From Streptomyces sp. NBC_00306 (GTDB lineage Bacteria > Actinomycetota > Actinomycetes > Streptomycetales > Streptomycetaceae), in the NCBI RefSeq assembly GCF_036169555.1, contig NZ_CP108032.1, positions 4,030,001 through 4,094,000 of the forward strand: a stretch of 64,000 bases of DNA, in the 5' to 3' direction. The notes below the pieces were generated by a model. The model worked only from the letters and a program-made list of their open reading frames with translations. It was not told the origin of the DNA and did not search any database. Shown here piece by piece: positions 35,571 to 43,251 of this stretch. Numbering within the stretch: the stretch's first letter is position 1; each line of letters begins with the position of its first letter. The position numbers and the translations under genes are program-made.

Positions 35571-35903
35571 GTGGCCGGCGCCCTGAAGAACGTTACCGAC
35601 GACTCCTTCGAAGAGGACGTCCTCAAGAGCGACAAGCCCGTACTCGTGGACTTCTGGGCCGCGTGGTGCGGACCGTGCCGCCAGATCGCGCCGTCCCTCG
35701 AAGCGATCGCGGCCGAGCACGGTGACAAGATCGAGGTCGTCAAGCTCAACATCGACGAGAACCCGGCCACCGCGGCCAAGTACGGCGTCATGTCCATCCC
35801 GACGCTGAACGTGTACCAGAACGGTGAGGTCGCCAAGACCATCGTCGGCGCCAAGCCGAAGGCCGCGATCGTTCGCGACCTGGAGAACTTCATCGCCGAA
35901 TAG
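35571..35903 (+). CDS. trxA: Thioredoxin
   Basis: A 110-residue thioredoxin from GTG 35571, preceded by AAGGAGG. The active site WCGPC places the redox cysteines at 33 and 36, and the cis-proline segment SIPTLNVYQNGE is at ~76-87. It reduces protein disulphides in the cytoplasm and is recharged by TrxB, encoded just upstream. Length and motifs are standard. The gene ends before a parS site and a strong hairpin. Confidence 0.98.
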   Translation: MAGALKNVTDDSFEEDVLKSDKPVLVDFWAAWCGPCRQIAPSLEAIAAEHGDKIEVVKLNIDENPATAAKYGVMSIPTLNVYQNGEVAKTIVGAKPKAAIVRDLENFIAE

Positions 35904-35926
35904 TGGCGAGTGGTCACGGCGTCGAT

Positions 35927-35940
35927 GTTTCACGTGAAAC
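35927..35940. promoter_or_regulatory. parS site 8 (ParB binding)
   Basis: Perfect GTTTCACGTGAAAC 24 bases after the trxA stop, in the gap between convergent genes. Confidence 0.93.
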
Positions 35941-35943
35941 ACG

Positions 35944-35976
35944 AATGGGCTCATCCCTCACCGGGATGAGCCCATT
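35944..35976. terminator. Bidirectional hairpin terminator, trxA / GNAT
   Basis: Perfect 14-bp stem (35944-35957 with 35963-35976) with TCACC loop, directly beside parS site 8, between convergent genes. Confidence 0.87.
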
Positions 35977-35990
35977 GGCGTAGGACGCGA

Positions 35991-36608
35991 TCACAGGGGA
36001 CGCAACGCCGGCTCCTTCTGGACCGCGCCGAGGAGACGGTCGAGTGCGAGCTCCACGTCTTCCTTCCACGACAGCGTGGTCCTCAGCTCCAGCCTCAGCC
36101 TCGGGTTGGTCGGATGCGGTCGCACTGTCTTGAAGCCCACGGCCAGCAGATGGTCCGCCGGCAGCACGCAGGCCGGCTCCTTCCACCGCGCGTCGCCGAA
36201 TGCTTCGATTGCGCGGAAGCCTCGCCTCAGCAGATCCTTGGCCACCGTCTGCACGATGACCCTGCCGAGGCCCTGACCCTGATAGCCCGGGTTGATCCAG
36301 GCGGTCATCAGCTGGACGGCATCGGCCGAGACCGGACTCGTGGGGAAGGCGGTGGACCGGGGTACATACGCCGGCGGTGCGTAGAGGACGAACCCCACGG
36401 GCACGTCGTCGACGTAGACCACGCGGCCGCACGAGCCCCATTCGAGCAGCACCGCCGAGATCCAGGCTTCCTTCTCCAGCTCCGGCGTGCCCGCCTTTAC
36501 TGCCGCTTCTCCGCTGACCGGATCAAGTTCCCAGAAGACGCACGCTCGGCATCGCTTGGGTAGGTCCGAAAGGTTGTCCAGCGTGAGGGGTACGAGCCGA
36601 CGCCCCAT
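35991..36608 (-). CDS. GNAT family N-acetyltransferase beside parB
   Basis: A 205-residue protein from ATG 36608, with AGGA nine bases upstream. It starts MGRRLVPLTLDNLSDLPKRC and contains the acetyl-CoA loop NPGYQGQGLGRVIVQTV (QxxGxG/A) at ~106-118, then a conserved RGFRAIEAFGDARW and ACVLPADHLLAVGFKTVRPH segment. This gene is a fixed neighbour of parAB in Streptomyces, but no substrate is known. It has an unusual Cys-rich N-terminus (R-C-R-A-C-V-F-W). Confidence 0.87.
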   Translation of the reverse strand: MGRRLVPLTLDNLSDLPKRCRACVFWELDPVSGEAAVKAGTPELEKEAWISAVLLEWGSCGRVVYVDDVPVGFVLYAPPAYVPRSTAFPTSPVSADAVQLMTAWINPGYQGQGLGRVIVQTVAKDLLRRGFRAIEAFGDARWKEPACVLPADHLLAVGFKTVRPHPTNPRLRLELRTTLSWKEDVELALDRLLGAVQKEPALRPL

Positions 36609-36754
36609 GAAGGCTGTTCCTCGCTTCCTTCTCCGGCGGCGCTACGAGCGGCCGCCAGCGCGCTCCGTTCATGGAGCAGGCTGCTGATGAAGCCTCCTAC
36701 TGCTCCCAGGCCCAGGCCTGCGGTGACCAGTTGGCTACGGCTAACCGTTCGCAC
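36497..36754 (-). CDS. Possible small membrane peptide overlapping the GNAT start
   Basis: From GTG 36754, an 85-residue frame starts VRTVSRSQLVTAGLGLGAVG with one hydrophobic span (~8-24), followed by an Ala/Glu/Ser-rich stretch. It ends inside the GNAT gene in another frame (112-base overlap). GAGGAGGG lies upstream of the GTG, and its first half shows plausible codon bias. It could be a leader coupled to the GNAT gene or just chance. I do not recognise a family. Confidence 0.25.
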   Translation of the reverse strand: MRTVSRSQLVTAGLGLGAVGGFISSLLHERSALAAARSAAGEGSEEQPSWGVGSYPSRWTTFRTYPSDAERASSGNLIRSAEKRQ

Positions 36755-36851
36755 GGTCCCTCGCCCTCCTCTGAGGTGGATCAAGGTGGATGCGCCTATA
36801 CCAGAACGCATCGTATCCACCTGTTCCTGACATCGGTACCGCCAGATGGCA

Positions 36852-36897
36852 AAGGGCGGGCCGTGTCCGGTGAAACACCCGGACACGGCCCGCCCTT
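36852..36897. terminator. Hairpin terminator downstream of parB
   Basis: Perfect 19-bp stem (36852-36870 with 36879-36897) with an 8-base loop, just after the parB stop at 36917 on the minus strand. The loop carries GTGAAAC, half of a parS site. Confidence 0.85.
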
Positions 36898-36916
36898 CAG
36901 GGGACCGAGGAAGCCC

Positions 36917-38014
36917 TCAGACCTCTTCGTCCTGCTCCGAATCCTCGGTGAGGCCCTTCTCCAGGACTCGTCCCTCGCCCGGGGCGAGGGTGCCGAGGAT
37001 GCGCTCCAGATCGTCTATCGAAGCGAACTCGACAACGATCTTTCCCTTCTTCTGACCCAGGTCGACCTTCACGCGGGTCTCGAAGCGGTCGGAGAGCCGG
37101 GAAGCCAGATCGGTGAGCGCCGGCGAGAGCCGGGTCCCCGCTCGCGGACTCTTTGGCTTGGCCGCACTCTTCGGGTTCGAGTTGATCAGCGTCACGATCT
37201 CCTCGACAGCGCGCACCGACAGCCCCTCGGCCACGATGCGGTGGGCGAGGCGGTCCTGCTCGTCGGAGTCATCCACCGACAGCAGCGCCCGTGCATGACC
37301 GGCCGAGAGAACGCCGGCTGCGACCCTGCGCTGAACGGGAGGCGACAGCCGCAGCAGACGCAGCGTGTTCGACACCTGCGGACGTGACCGGCCGATCCGG
37401 TCCGCCAGCTGGTCGTGCGTGCAGTTGAAGTCCTTGAGCAGCTGGTCGTAGGCCGCAGCCTCTTCCAGCGGGTTCAGCTGCGCACGGTGGAGGTTCTCCA
37501 GGAGGGCGTCCAGCAGAAGCTTCTCGTCGTCCGTGTGCCGGACGATCGCGGGGATCCGCTCGAGACCGGCCTCACGGCAGGCCCTCCAGCGGCGCTCGCC
37601 CATGATGAGCTCGTACCGCTCGGTTCCCAGCTGACGCACGACCACCGGCTGGAGAAGCCCGACCTCCTTGATGGAGGTGACGAGCTCCGCCAGGGCATCC
37701 TCATCGAATACCTCACGAGGCTGACGCGGGTTGGGCGTGATCGCGTCGAGAGGCAGTTCGGCGAAGTGCGCGCTGAGCGACTCCTCGGGCTCCACCGCAG
37801 CTTCCGGCTCCGCTGCGGGCATCGTCGCGTCGGGCGCTACGGCGGCCGACGGCAGCGTTGCCACCTTGGCGGCCGCCACACCCCGCTCCGCGGTCAGTAC
37901 GGGACCTGCCCCCGGAGAGTTCGATGCCCCGCTGGGCGGCACCTGCTTCTCCTGGGGAGCGGCAGGGATCAGCGCACCGAGCCCACGCCCCAATCCTCTA
38001 CGTCGCTCACTCAC
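36917..38014 (-). CDS. parB: Chromosome partitioning protein ParB
   Basis: A 365-residue protein from GTG 38014. ParB binds parS sites, spreads along DNA as a CTP-dependent clamp and organises origins for segregation into spores. The N-terminal ParA-interaction tip is RRGLGRGLGALIP. After a ~70-residue disordered stretch comes the CTP-binding domain (ITPNPRQPREVFDEDALAEL, GERRWRACREAGL near 141-153), the helix-turn-helix region LNPLEEAAAYDQLL… QLADRIGRSRPQVSNTLRLL at ~185-225, and the C-terminal dimer domain. Its start overlaps the parA stop by four bases (GTGA). The binding sites are all around it in this window. Confidence 0.98.
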   Translation of the reverse strand: MSERRRGLGRGLGALIPAAPQEKQVPPSGASNSPGAGPVLTAERGVAAAKVATLPSAAVAPDATMPAAEPEAAVEPEESLSAHFAELPLDAITPNPRQPREVFDEDALAELVTSIKEVGLLQPVVVRQLGTERYELIMGERRWRACREAGLERIPAIVRHTDDEKLLLDALLENLHRAQLNPLEEAAAYDQLLKDFNCTHDQLADRIGRSRPQVSNTLRLLRLSPPVQRRVAAGVLSAGHARALLSVDDSDEQDRLAHRIVAEGLSVRAVEEIVTLINSNPKSAAKPKSPRAGTRLSPALTDLASRLSDRFETRVKVDLGQKKGKIVVEFASIDDLERILGTLAPGEGRVLEKGLTEDSEQDEEV

Positions 38015-39087
38015 TGGATGCCCTCCGAGATGTTCTGCTGGCTGTTCTGACCGCCCAGCTGGGCGTGCTGCGGGTCGTACTGGACACCGACACCGCGGAG
38101 TGCGATCTCACGAGCTGCTTCCAGATACGACAGGGAACCACTGGAACCCGGATCGTAGGTCAGCACCGTCTGGCCGTAACTCGGGGCCTCTGAGATACGC
38201 ACCGAGCGGGGGATGCTCGTCCGCAGCACCTCTTCACCGAAGTGACTACGGACCTCGTCCGCCACCTGGGAGGCAAGGCGGGTTCGGCCGTCGTACATGG
38301 TGAGGAGAATCGTCGACACGTGCAGCGCGGGGTTCAGATGCCCCCGTACAAGGTCCACGTTTCTCAGCAACTGCCCCAAGCCCTCCAGTGCGTAGTACTC
38401 GCACTGGATGGGGATGAGCACCTCCGCACCGGCCACCAGCGCATTGACAGTCAGCAGACCGAGCGAGGGCGGGCAGTCGATGAGGATGTAGTCCAGTGGC
38501 TGCTCATAGGCCTGGATGGCCCGTTGCAGTCGGCTCTCCCGCGCCACCAGCGACACCAACTCGATCTCCGCACCGGCGAGATCGATGGTGGCTGGGGCGC
38601 AGAAGAGGCCTTCGACGTCCGGGACGGGCTGGACCACCTCGGAGAGCGGCTTGCTCTCCACCAGGACGTCATAGATGGAGGGGACTTCGGCGTGGTGGTC
38701 GATCCCCAGCGCCGTGGAGGCGTTGCCCTGTGGATCCAGGTCGACCACCAGGACGCGCGCGCCGTGCAGGGCGAGCGAGGCAGCGAGGTTGACCGTGGTA
38801 GTGGTCTTCCCCACGCCGCCCTTCTGGTTGGCGACAACCATGACGCGTGTCTGGTCAGGTCGGGGCAGACCTTCACCGGCACGCCCCAGCGCCTCCACGG
38901 CCAGCTGGGCAGCTCGACCGATGGGGGTGTCGTCCATGGGGGGCGGTGTTTCACGTGAAACATCGTCCCCCGGCGACTCAGTACGGGGACCGGGGACCGG
39001 ATCGGTCATCGGTCCCGCGATGTTGGCGTCGGACCGCAAGGATTCACTCTCCTCGACTTCAGACTCGCGATGAACAGAGCCTGCCAT
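38011..39087 (-). CDS. parA: Chromosome partitioning ATPase ParA
   Basis: ParA is the ATPase that moves ParB-origin complexes and controls spacing in sporulating hyphae. From ATG 39087 the protein has 358 residues, matching S. coelicolor ParA; an ATG at 39150 has a better ribosome site (AAGGGCTAGGGAG) and would add 21 residues, so the start is open. The P-loop of the deviant Walker A type is NQKGGVGKTTTTVN at ~87-100; DLDPQGNASTAL and DCPPSLGLLTVNA follow. A disordered N-terminus contains VSRET, encoded by an internal parS. Promoters should lie at 39150-39380, where a GACAC motif (39283) resembles WhiA sites known upstream of parAB. Confidence 0.96.
   Translation of the reverse strand: MAGSVHRESEVEESESLRSDANIAGPMTDPVPGPRTESPGDDVSRETPPPMDDTPIGRAAQLAVEALGRAGEGLPRPDQTRVMVVANQKGGVGKTTTTVNLAASLALHGARVLVVDLDPQGNASTALGIDHHAEVPSIYDVLVESKPLSEVVQPVPDVEGLFCAPATIDLAGAEIELVSLVARESRLQRAIQAYEQPLDYILIDCPPSLGLLTVNALVAGAEVLIPIQCEYYALEGLGQLLRNVDLVRGHLNPALHVSTILLTMYDGRTRLASQVADEVRSHFGEEVLRTSIPRSVRISEAPSYGQTVLTYDPGSSGSLSYLEAAREIALRGVGVQYDPQHAQLGGQNSQQNISEGIQ
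38948..38961. promoter_or_regulatory. parS site 9, inside parA
   Basis: Perfect GTTTCACGTGAAAC in the coding region for the disordered ParA N-terminus, read as Val-Ser-Arg-Glu-Thr (~43-47). Confidence 0.93.
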
Positions 39088-39236
39088 GCTTTCGGGGTCG
39101 TGAACCAGCGAGGCCCGTGGTTCTGTGGAGGAATCCACCTCTGTGGACATCTCCCTAGCCCTTACGAGGGGCGCACGGTTCCGAATGGGGGCGGCTGCTC
39201 GGCCGCGGCTGATGATTCCCTGCAGCAGTGAGCGAC

Positions 39237-39250
39237 GTTTCACGTGAAAC
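39237..39250. promoter_or_regulatory. parS site 10, upstream of parA
   Basis: Perfect GTTTCACGTGAAAC in the parA upstream region, ~90-150 bases from the possible starts. Binding of ParB here could feed back on parAB expression. It is the site closest to oriC in this window. Confidence 0.93.
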
Positions 39251-39380
39251 ACGATGCACGCGCCGCAGGACTACATCCGCACGACACTCCGAAATGCGTA
39301 CGTATGGAAGCTTGTATGGAGCATCGCTCATAGACAGTACGGACCGGACAGAAGGAAACCGCTGGATCACGGCACGGGGA

Positions 39381-40097
39381 TCAGCGTCGTCGTCGAGTGC
39401 GGCTCGTCCGGGCCGCCTTCGCCCGCTTGGCCGCGAAACGCACCCCGCCGGGGCTCTCTCCGACCTCCACGCGCACCACGGTGGAGAGCGGATCGACATG
39501 GCCCTCGCCGACATGCAGCACTGAGGTCTCCACGACGCCGAGCTTGCTCAGCGCCGCCCGTGCTCCCTGGATCTCTTCCTCGGCGGTGTCGCCCTTGAGC
39601 GCCAGCATCTCCCCATAGGGACGCAGCAGAGGGACTCCCCAGCCGGCCAGCCGGTCGAGCGGAGCCACGGCACGGGCCGTGACCACATGGACGGGAGGAA
39701 GCGAGCCCAGAACCTCCTCCGCCCGCCCCCGCACCACGGTCACATGGTCGAGCCCCAGCAGCTCGACCACTTCCTGGAGAAAGTTCGTCCTGCGCAGCAG
39801 AGGTTCCAGGAGCGTGATCTTCAGATCCGGGCGCACCAGGGCGAGCGGGATACCCGGGAGCCCTGCTCCGGAGCCGACATCGCAGACCGTGACGTTCTGC
39901 GGGACCACCTCGGAGAGCACAGCGCAGTTCAGCAGGTGCCGCTCCCAGAGCCGCGGAACCTCGCGCGGACCGATCAGGCCGCGCTTCACGCCGGCGTCGG
40001 CGAGCAGCTCCGCATAGCGCACGGCTTCCGGGAAGAAGTCGCCGAATACCGCCCGCGCTTCCTCAGGAGCCTGAGGAAGCTCTGCTGCCTCCGTCAC
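39381..40097 (-). CDS. rsmG: 16S rRNA (guanine527-N7)-methyltransferase RsmG (GidB)
   Basis: A 238-residue SAM-dependent methyltransferase from GTG 40097 (VTEAAELPQAPEE), which has AAGGA nine bases upstream; GTG 40121 has none. It methylates N7 of G527 in 16S rRNA. The SAM motif I is VCDVGSGAGLPGIPLALVRPD at ~78-98, with LLEPLLRRTNFL and ARAVAPLDRLAGW following. Loss of this enzyme gives low-level streptomycin resistance in Streptomyces. The C-terminus is Arg/Lys-rich. The adjacency rsmG-parAB is common in bacteria. Confidence 0.97.
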   Translation of the reverse strand: MTEAAELPQAPEEARAVFGDFFPEAVRYAELLADAGVKRGLIGPREVPRLWERHLLNCAVLSEVVPQNVTVCDVGSGAGLPGIPLALVRPDLKITLLEPLLRRTNFLQEVVELLGLDHVTVVRGRAEEVLGSLPPVHVVTARAVAPLDRLAGWGVPLLRPYGEMLALKGDTAEEEIQGARAALSKLGVVETSVLHVGEGHVDPLSTVVRVEVGESPGGVRFAAKRAKAARTSRTRRRR

Positions 40098-40167
40098 GGG
40101 GACCGTCCTTCCGTACCGCACTGCCGCAATGTGGACCGTGGTGGCTGACTATCAGGCTGACAAAGAT

Positions 40168-40196
40168 CGGCCCCGTCTGCGAAACAGACGGGGCCG
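40168..40196. terminator. Hairpin between khpB/jag and rsmG
   Basis: Perfect 12-bp stem (40168-40179 with 40185-40196), loop CGAAA. It would end the rpmH-rnpA-yidD-yidC-khpB transcript before rsmG. Confidence 0.8.
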
Positions 40197-40211
40197 AGGA
40201 AACAATGGTGG

Positions 40212-40724
40212 TCAGGCAGGGAGGACGACGACGAAGCGCTGCGGCTCCTCGCCCTCGGACTCGCTGCGCAGACCCGCGGCCGCGACCGCGTCGTGCACGA
40301 CCTTGCGCTCGAAGGGTGTCATCGGGTCGAGCTTGACCGGCTCGCCGGAGCTCTTCACCTCGTCGGCGGCCTTGGCACCGAGCTCGGCGAGCTCGGTGCG
40401 CTTCCGGGCCCTGAAGCCCGCGATGTCCAGCATCAGCCGGCTGCGGTCACCGGTCTCGCGGTGCACGGCGAGCCGGGTCAGCTCCTGAAGGGCTTCCAGG
40501 ACCTCCCCGTCACGGCCGACGAGCTTCTGCAGATCCCGGCCGCTCGAGTCGCTGATGATCGAGACCGCGGCCCGGTCGGCCTCGACGTCCATGTCGATGT
40601 CGCCGTCAAGGTCGGCGATGTCGAGCAGACCCTCGAGGTAGTCGGCAGCGATCTCCCCTTCCTGCTCGAGGCGGGTCAGGGTGTCGCCACTGTCTACGGC
40701 AGCGGGGATGGTGCCTTCCGTCAC
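40212..40724 (-). CDS. khpB: RNA-binding protein KhpB/Jag (KH and R3H domains)
   Basis: A 170-residue protein from GTG 40724. The KH domain spans ~40-100 (SIISDSSGRDLQKLVGRDGEVLEAL contains the GxxG-like loop), the R3H domain follows (M-TPFERKVVHDAVA, with R and H three apart near RKVVH). The N-terminal jag domain of firmicutes is absent, giving the short actinobacterial form. It binds RNA and in other bacteria affects cell wall synthesis and sRNA-type regulation. Position after yidC is nearly universal. Confidence 0.93.
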   Translation of the reverse strand: MTEGTIPAAVDSGDTLTRLEQEGEIAADYLEGLLDIADLDGDIDMDVEADRAAVSIISDSSGRDLQKLVGRDGEVLEALQELTRLAVHRETGDRSRLMLDIAGFRARKRTELAELGAKAADEVKSSGEPVKLDPMTPFERKVVHDAVAAAGLRSESEGEEPQRFVVVLPA

Positions 40725-40742
40725 GGATGGACTCCTTCTTGC

Positions 40743-42005
40743 TTACTTCTTGGACGACGGGTGCTTGGGCCGCTGCTGGCCCTTGCGCTGTCCGGACTTG
40801 GGCTGCTGGCGCGCGGACCCGGAGGGGGACTTGCCGGCCGAGTTCGGCTTGGCGTCCTCCGGAGCGTTCTTCTCCAAGGACGGCTTGGCCGGCGCGTCAT
40901 CCACGCTCTTGGCCGAACCGGGCTGGGTGGCGCCGGCCGAGCGCTTCGCCTTGGTCTGCCGCTTGGGCTGCTGGCGCCGCTGGGCACCGGCGCCCTCCGC
41001 CTCGACCGCGGCTTCGTCGCTCTTGGTCACCGTGCCGTCCGCCTGAGCTGCGAAGCCCGCCTTGGCCAGACCGGTGATGAACTTGCGCTCGTTGTCGTTG
41101 CGGTCCGTGCCCTTGGCGACGATGGCCTGGATGACGCTCCGCTTGCGGCGCGACTTCACCTCGCCCGAAGCGGTGACGCTCTTCAGCACACGCTGCAGAT
41201 AGTGGTCCTGAGCCTTGCTGCCGGGGGTGGGGTTCTGGTTGATGACGAACATCTGCTGGCCCATGGTCCACACGTTGGTGGTCAGCCAGTAGACGAGAAC
41301 ACCGACGGGGAAGTTGATGCCCATCACGGCGAAGATGACCGGGAAGATGTACATCAGCATCTTCTGCTGCTGCATGTACGGGGTCTTCACCGTCAGGTCG
41401 ACGTTCTTCAGCATCAGCTGGCGCTGCGTGTAGAACTGCGACGCCGACATCATCACGATCATGACCGCGGTGACGATCCGGACGTCAGTCAGGGTGGCGT
41501 CGAGCGCAGCGACCTTTTCAGGGCTGTCCATGAACTTCGCGGCGATCGGGGCACCGAAGATGTGGGCCTGCCTGGCACTGTCGACCAGGCTCTGGTTGAG
41601 AACGCCGATCGTGTCGCCCGAGGCGATCTTGCTGAGCACGTGGTACAGCGCGAAGAAGAACGGCGACTGGGCCAGGATGGGAAGGCACGAGGAGAGCGGG
41701 TTCGTACCCGTCTCCTTGTACAGCTTCATCATCTCTTCGGACTGACGCTGCTTGTCGCTCTTGTAGCGCTCCTGGATCGCCTTCATCTTGGGCTGGAGCG
41801 CCTGCATGTTCCGCGTCGCCTTGATCTGCTTGACGAACAGCGGGATCAGGCAGATCCGGATGAGGATCACCAGCGACACGATCGACAGCCCCCAGGCCCA
41901 GCCCGTGTCCGGGCCGAAGATCGCCCCGTAGAGACTGTGGAACTGGACGATGACCCACGAAACTGGCGTGGTGATAAAGCTGAAGATACTGGCAATCGTG
42001 TCCAC
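40743..42005 (-). CDS. yidC: Membrane protein insertase YidC
   Basis: A 420-residue protein from GTG 42005. YidC inserts and folds membrane proteins, alone or with SecYEG. Five membrane segments are seen: one at the N-terminus (SIFSFITTPVSWVIVQF), the core helix WAWGLSIVSLVILIRICLIP with the conserved Arg (R-I-C-L-I-P) in the hydrophilic groove, a cytoplasmic coiled hairpin (Q-PKMKAIQERYKSDKQR), and three later spans. The C-terminal ~130 residues are a long basic Lys/Arg/Gln/Pro-rich tail that can reach the ribosome. YidD lies 3 bases upstream. Confidence 0.96.
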   Translation of the reverse strand: MDTIASIFSFITTPVSWVIVQFHSLYGAIFGPDTGWAWGLSIVSLVILIRICLIPLFVKQIKATRNMQALQPKMKAIQERYKSDKQRQSEEMMKLYKETGTNPLSSCLPILAQSPFFFALYHVLSKIASGDTIGVLNQSLVDSARQAHIFGAPIAAKFMDSPEKVAALDATLTDVRIVTAVMIVMMSASQFYTQRQLMLKNVDLTVKTPYMQQQKMLMYIFPVIFAVMGINFPVGVLVYWLTTNVWTMGQQMFVINQNPTPGSKAQDHYLQRVLKSVTASGEVKSRRKRSVIQAIVAKGTDRNDNERKFITGLAKAGFAAQADGTVTKSDEAAVEAEGAGAQRRQQPKRQTKAKRSAGATQPGSAKSVDDAPAKPSLEKNAPEDAKPNSAGKSPSGSARQQPKSGQRKGQQRPKHPSSKK

Positions 42006-42008
42006 TAA

Positions 42009-42368
42009 TCAGGCTCCTTGAGCATTGGGCGAGGTCTCTGCGGCCGGACTCGGAAGGTCGGTGACCGACTCCCGGGACGGCGCATCAGCGGCGGATTGCC
42101 CGCCCTTGCTGCCGCGCAAGGCATCACGCAGCATGGCGTGCCACCGCGGACGCTTGCGTGGCGGCACATGGTCCACTCCGCCCGGCGACCACGGATTGCA
42201 CCGCAGGATGCGCCAGGCGGTCAGTGCTGTGCCCTTGATCGCACCGTGACGGTCGATGGCCGTGTATCCGTAGTGCGAACACGACGGGTAGTACCTGCAG
42301 ACGGGCCCCAGCATGGGGCTGATCGTCCACTGATACAGCTTGATCAGGGCCAGCAGCGGGTACTTCAT
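42009..42368 (-). CDS. yidD: Membrane protein insertion efficiency factor YidD
   Basis: A 119-residue protein from ATG 42368, overlapping the rnpA stop by four bases. It has the family signature Y-QWTISPMLGPVCRYYPSCSHYGYTAI, an amphipathic helix with a Cys triad, then CNPWSPGGVDHVPP. YidD sits at the inner membrane and helps YidC insert substrates. The C-terminal ~40 residues are a disordered Ser/Ala/Pro tail. Confidence 0.95.
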   Translation of the reverse strand: MKYPLLALIKLYQWTISPMLGPVCRYYPSCSHYGYTAIDRHGAIKGTALTAWRILRCNPWSPGGVDHVPPRKRPRWHAMLRDALRGSKGGQSAADAPSRESVTDLPSPAAETSPNAQGA

Positions 42369-42736
42369 CGCGCGCCCCCTCCCAGCAACCGCTCGAGAGC
42401 GGCGTCCAGGTCTCGGGCCAGCTGTGCTTGGTCGGCGTCACCCGCCCCGGGCAGCGCCCGTACGACCACCAGGCTACCGGGGGGCAGCTCGGCGAGACGA
42501 TCGCGCATCAGGTGCCGCAGTCGACGCTTGACCTTGTTGCGTACGACCGCTCCGCCCACTGCCTTGCTCACGACGAAACCCGCACACGTCGGGGGAGCTG
42601 TCTCCCCCGTCGCGTGCGGGTCCGTTGCACCGCTGCGTAGATGGACGACGAGGAGCGGGCGTCCGGCCCGGCGTCCTCGGCGTACCGCGGTCGCGAAGTC
42701 CTCGCGCCGCCTCAGCCGATTCTCGGTAGGCAGCAC
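42365..42736 (-). CDS. rnpA: Ribonuclease P protein component
   Basis: A 123-residue basic protein from GTG 42736. It binds RNase P RNA and helps mature tRNA 5' ends. The RNR motif appears as VVRNKVKRRLRHLMR at ~65-79, and the N-terminal RLRRREDFATAVRRGRR is typical. The stop overlaps the yidD start (ATGA). rpmH precedes it by ~20 bases, forming the conserved rpmH-rnpA-yidD-yidC-khpB operon. The RNA subunit gene is not in the window. Confidence 0.95.
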   Translation of the reverse strand: MLPTENRLRRREDFATAVRRGRRAGRPLLVVHLRSGATDPHATGETAPPTCAGFVVSKAVGGAVVRNKVKRRLRHLMRDRLAELPPGSLVVVRALPGAGDADQAQLARDLDAALERLLGGGAR

Positions 42737-42754
42737 GTCATGACCTGTAAGTGA

Positions 42755-42892
42755 TCAGGCGGACAGGCTGGCGCGACCCTTGCCACGGCGAGACGCGAGA
42801 ATCGCGCGGCCGGCACGGGTACGCATGCGCAGACGGAAGCCGTGGGTCTTGGCACGACGACGGTTGTTCGGCTGGAAGGTGCGCTTGCTCAC
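42755..42892 (-). CDS. rpmH: 50S ribosomal protein L34
   Basis: A 45-residue Arg/Lys-rich protein from GTG 42892, too short for typical ORF-length cutoffs but unmistakable: SKRTFQPNNRRRAKTHGFRL at the start and TRAGRAILASRRGKGRASLS at the end. It lies in 23S rRNA contacts near the subunit edge. It is the first gene of the leftward operon and is divergent from dnaA, an order conserved across bacteria. Confidence 0.98.
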   Translation of the reverse strand: MSKRTFQPNNRRRAKTHGFRLRMRTRAGRAILASRRGKGRASLSA

Positions 42893-43251
42893 TCGGGGGC
42901 TCCAGTTAAAGATCGTGGATGGCGGGACATCGCCTGGCTGTCACCGTGCGCCCACGAGTAGCTCGCAATACGCCCGAGTGCACCGCTTCACGATCACAGA
43001 CCGTGATCTTTGCCCATCGGAGGCAGGCGGCAGCAGCCATCGACAACTCGACCTGGTCACGGTACGCGCGGCTACGCCATCCGGTCAAACCGGCCCCGGG
43101 GTGGCCCACACTATGCACAGGCTGTGGACAACAACTTGAACCGCGCGGGTCGCCCTGACTACCTTGGCGGAACTCCTATTCCTTTCCTGCCTGTCTTCCT
43201 ATCCCGTCCCGAGAACCACACATTCGTGGGACCTGCGAGAGAGCGTGCCTT
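42893..43251. promoter_or_regulatory. rpmH/dnaA divergent promoter region with DnaA box
   Basis: A 359-base gap holding promoters for rpmH (left) and dnaA (right). At 43123-43131 there is an exact DnaA box (TTGTCCACA on the minus strand), and a weaker TGGCCCACA at 43102. DnaA boxes in the dnaA promoter are known in Streptomyces and give autoregulation. No good -10 hexamer stands out. Confidence 0.75.

Noticed and set aside
36119..36300. CRISPR array or insertion sequence signatures in the parB-trxA interval
   Set aside because: I saw no spaced direct repeats or transposase motifs here or elsewhere in the window.
36866..36876. GTGAAAC in the parB terminator as an eleventh parS
   Set aside because: Only half of the palindrome is present. 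The other side reads GTCCG and is not symmetric.
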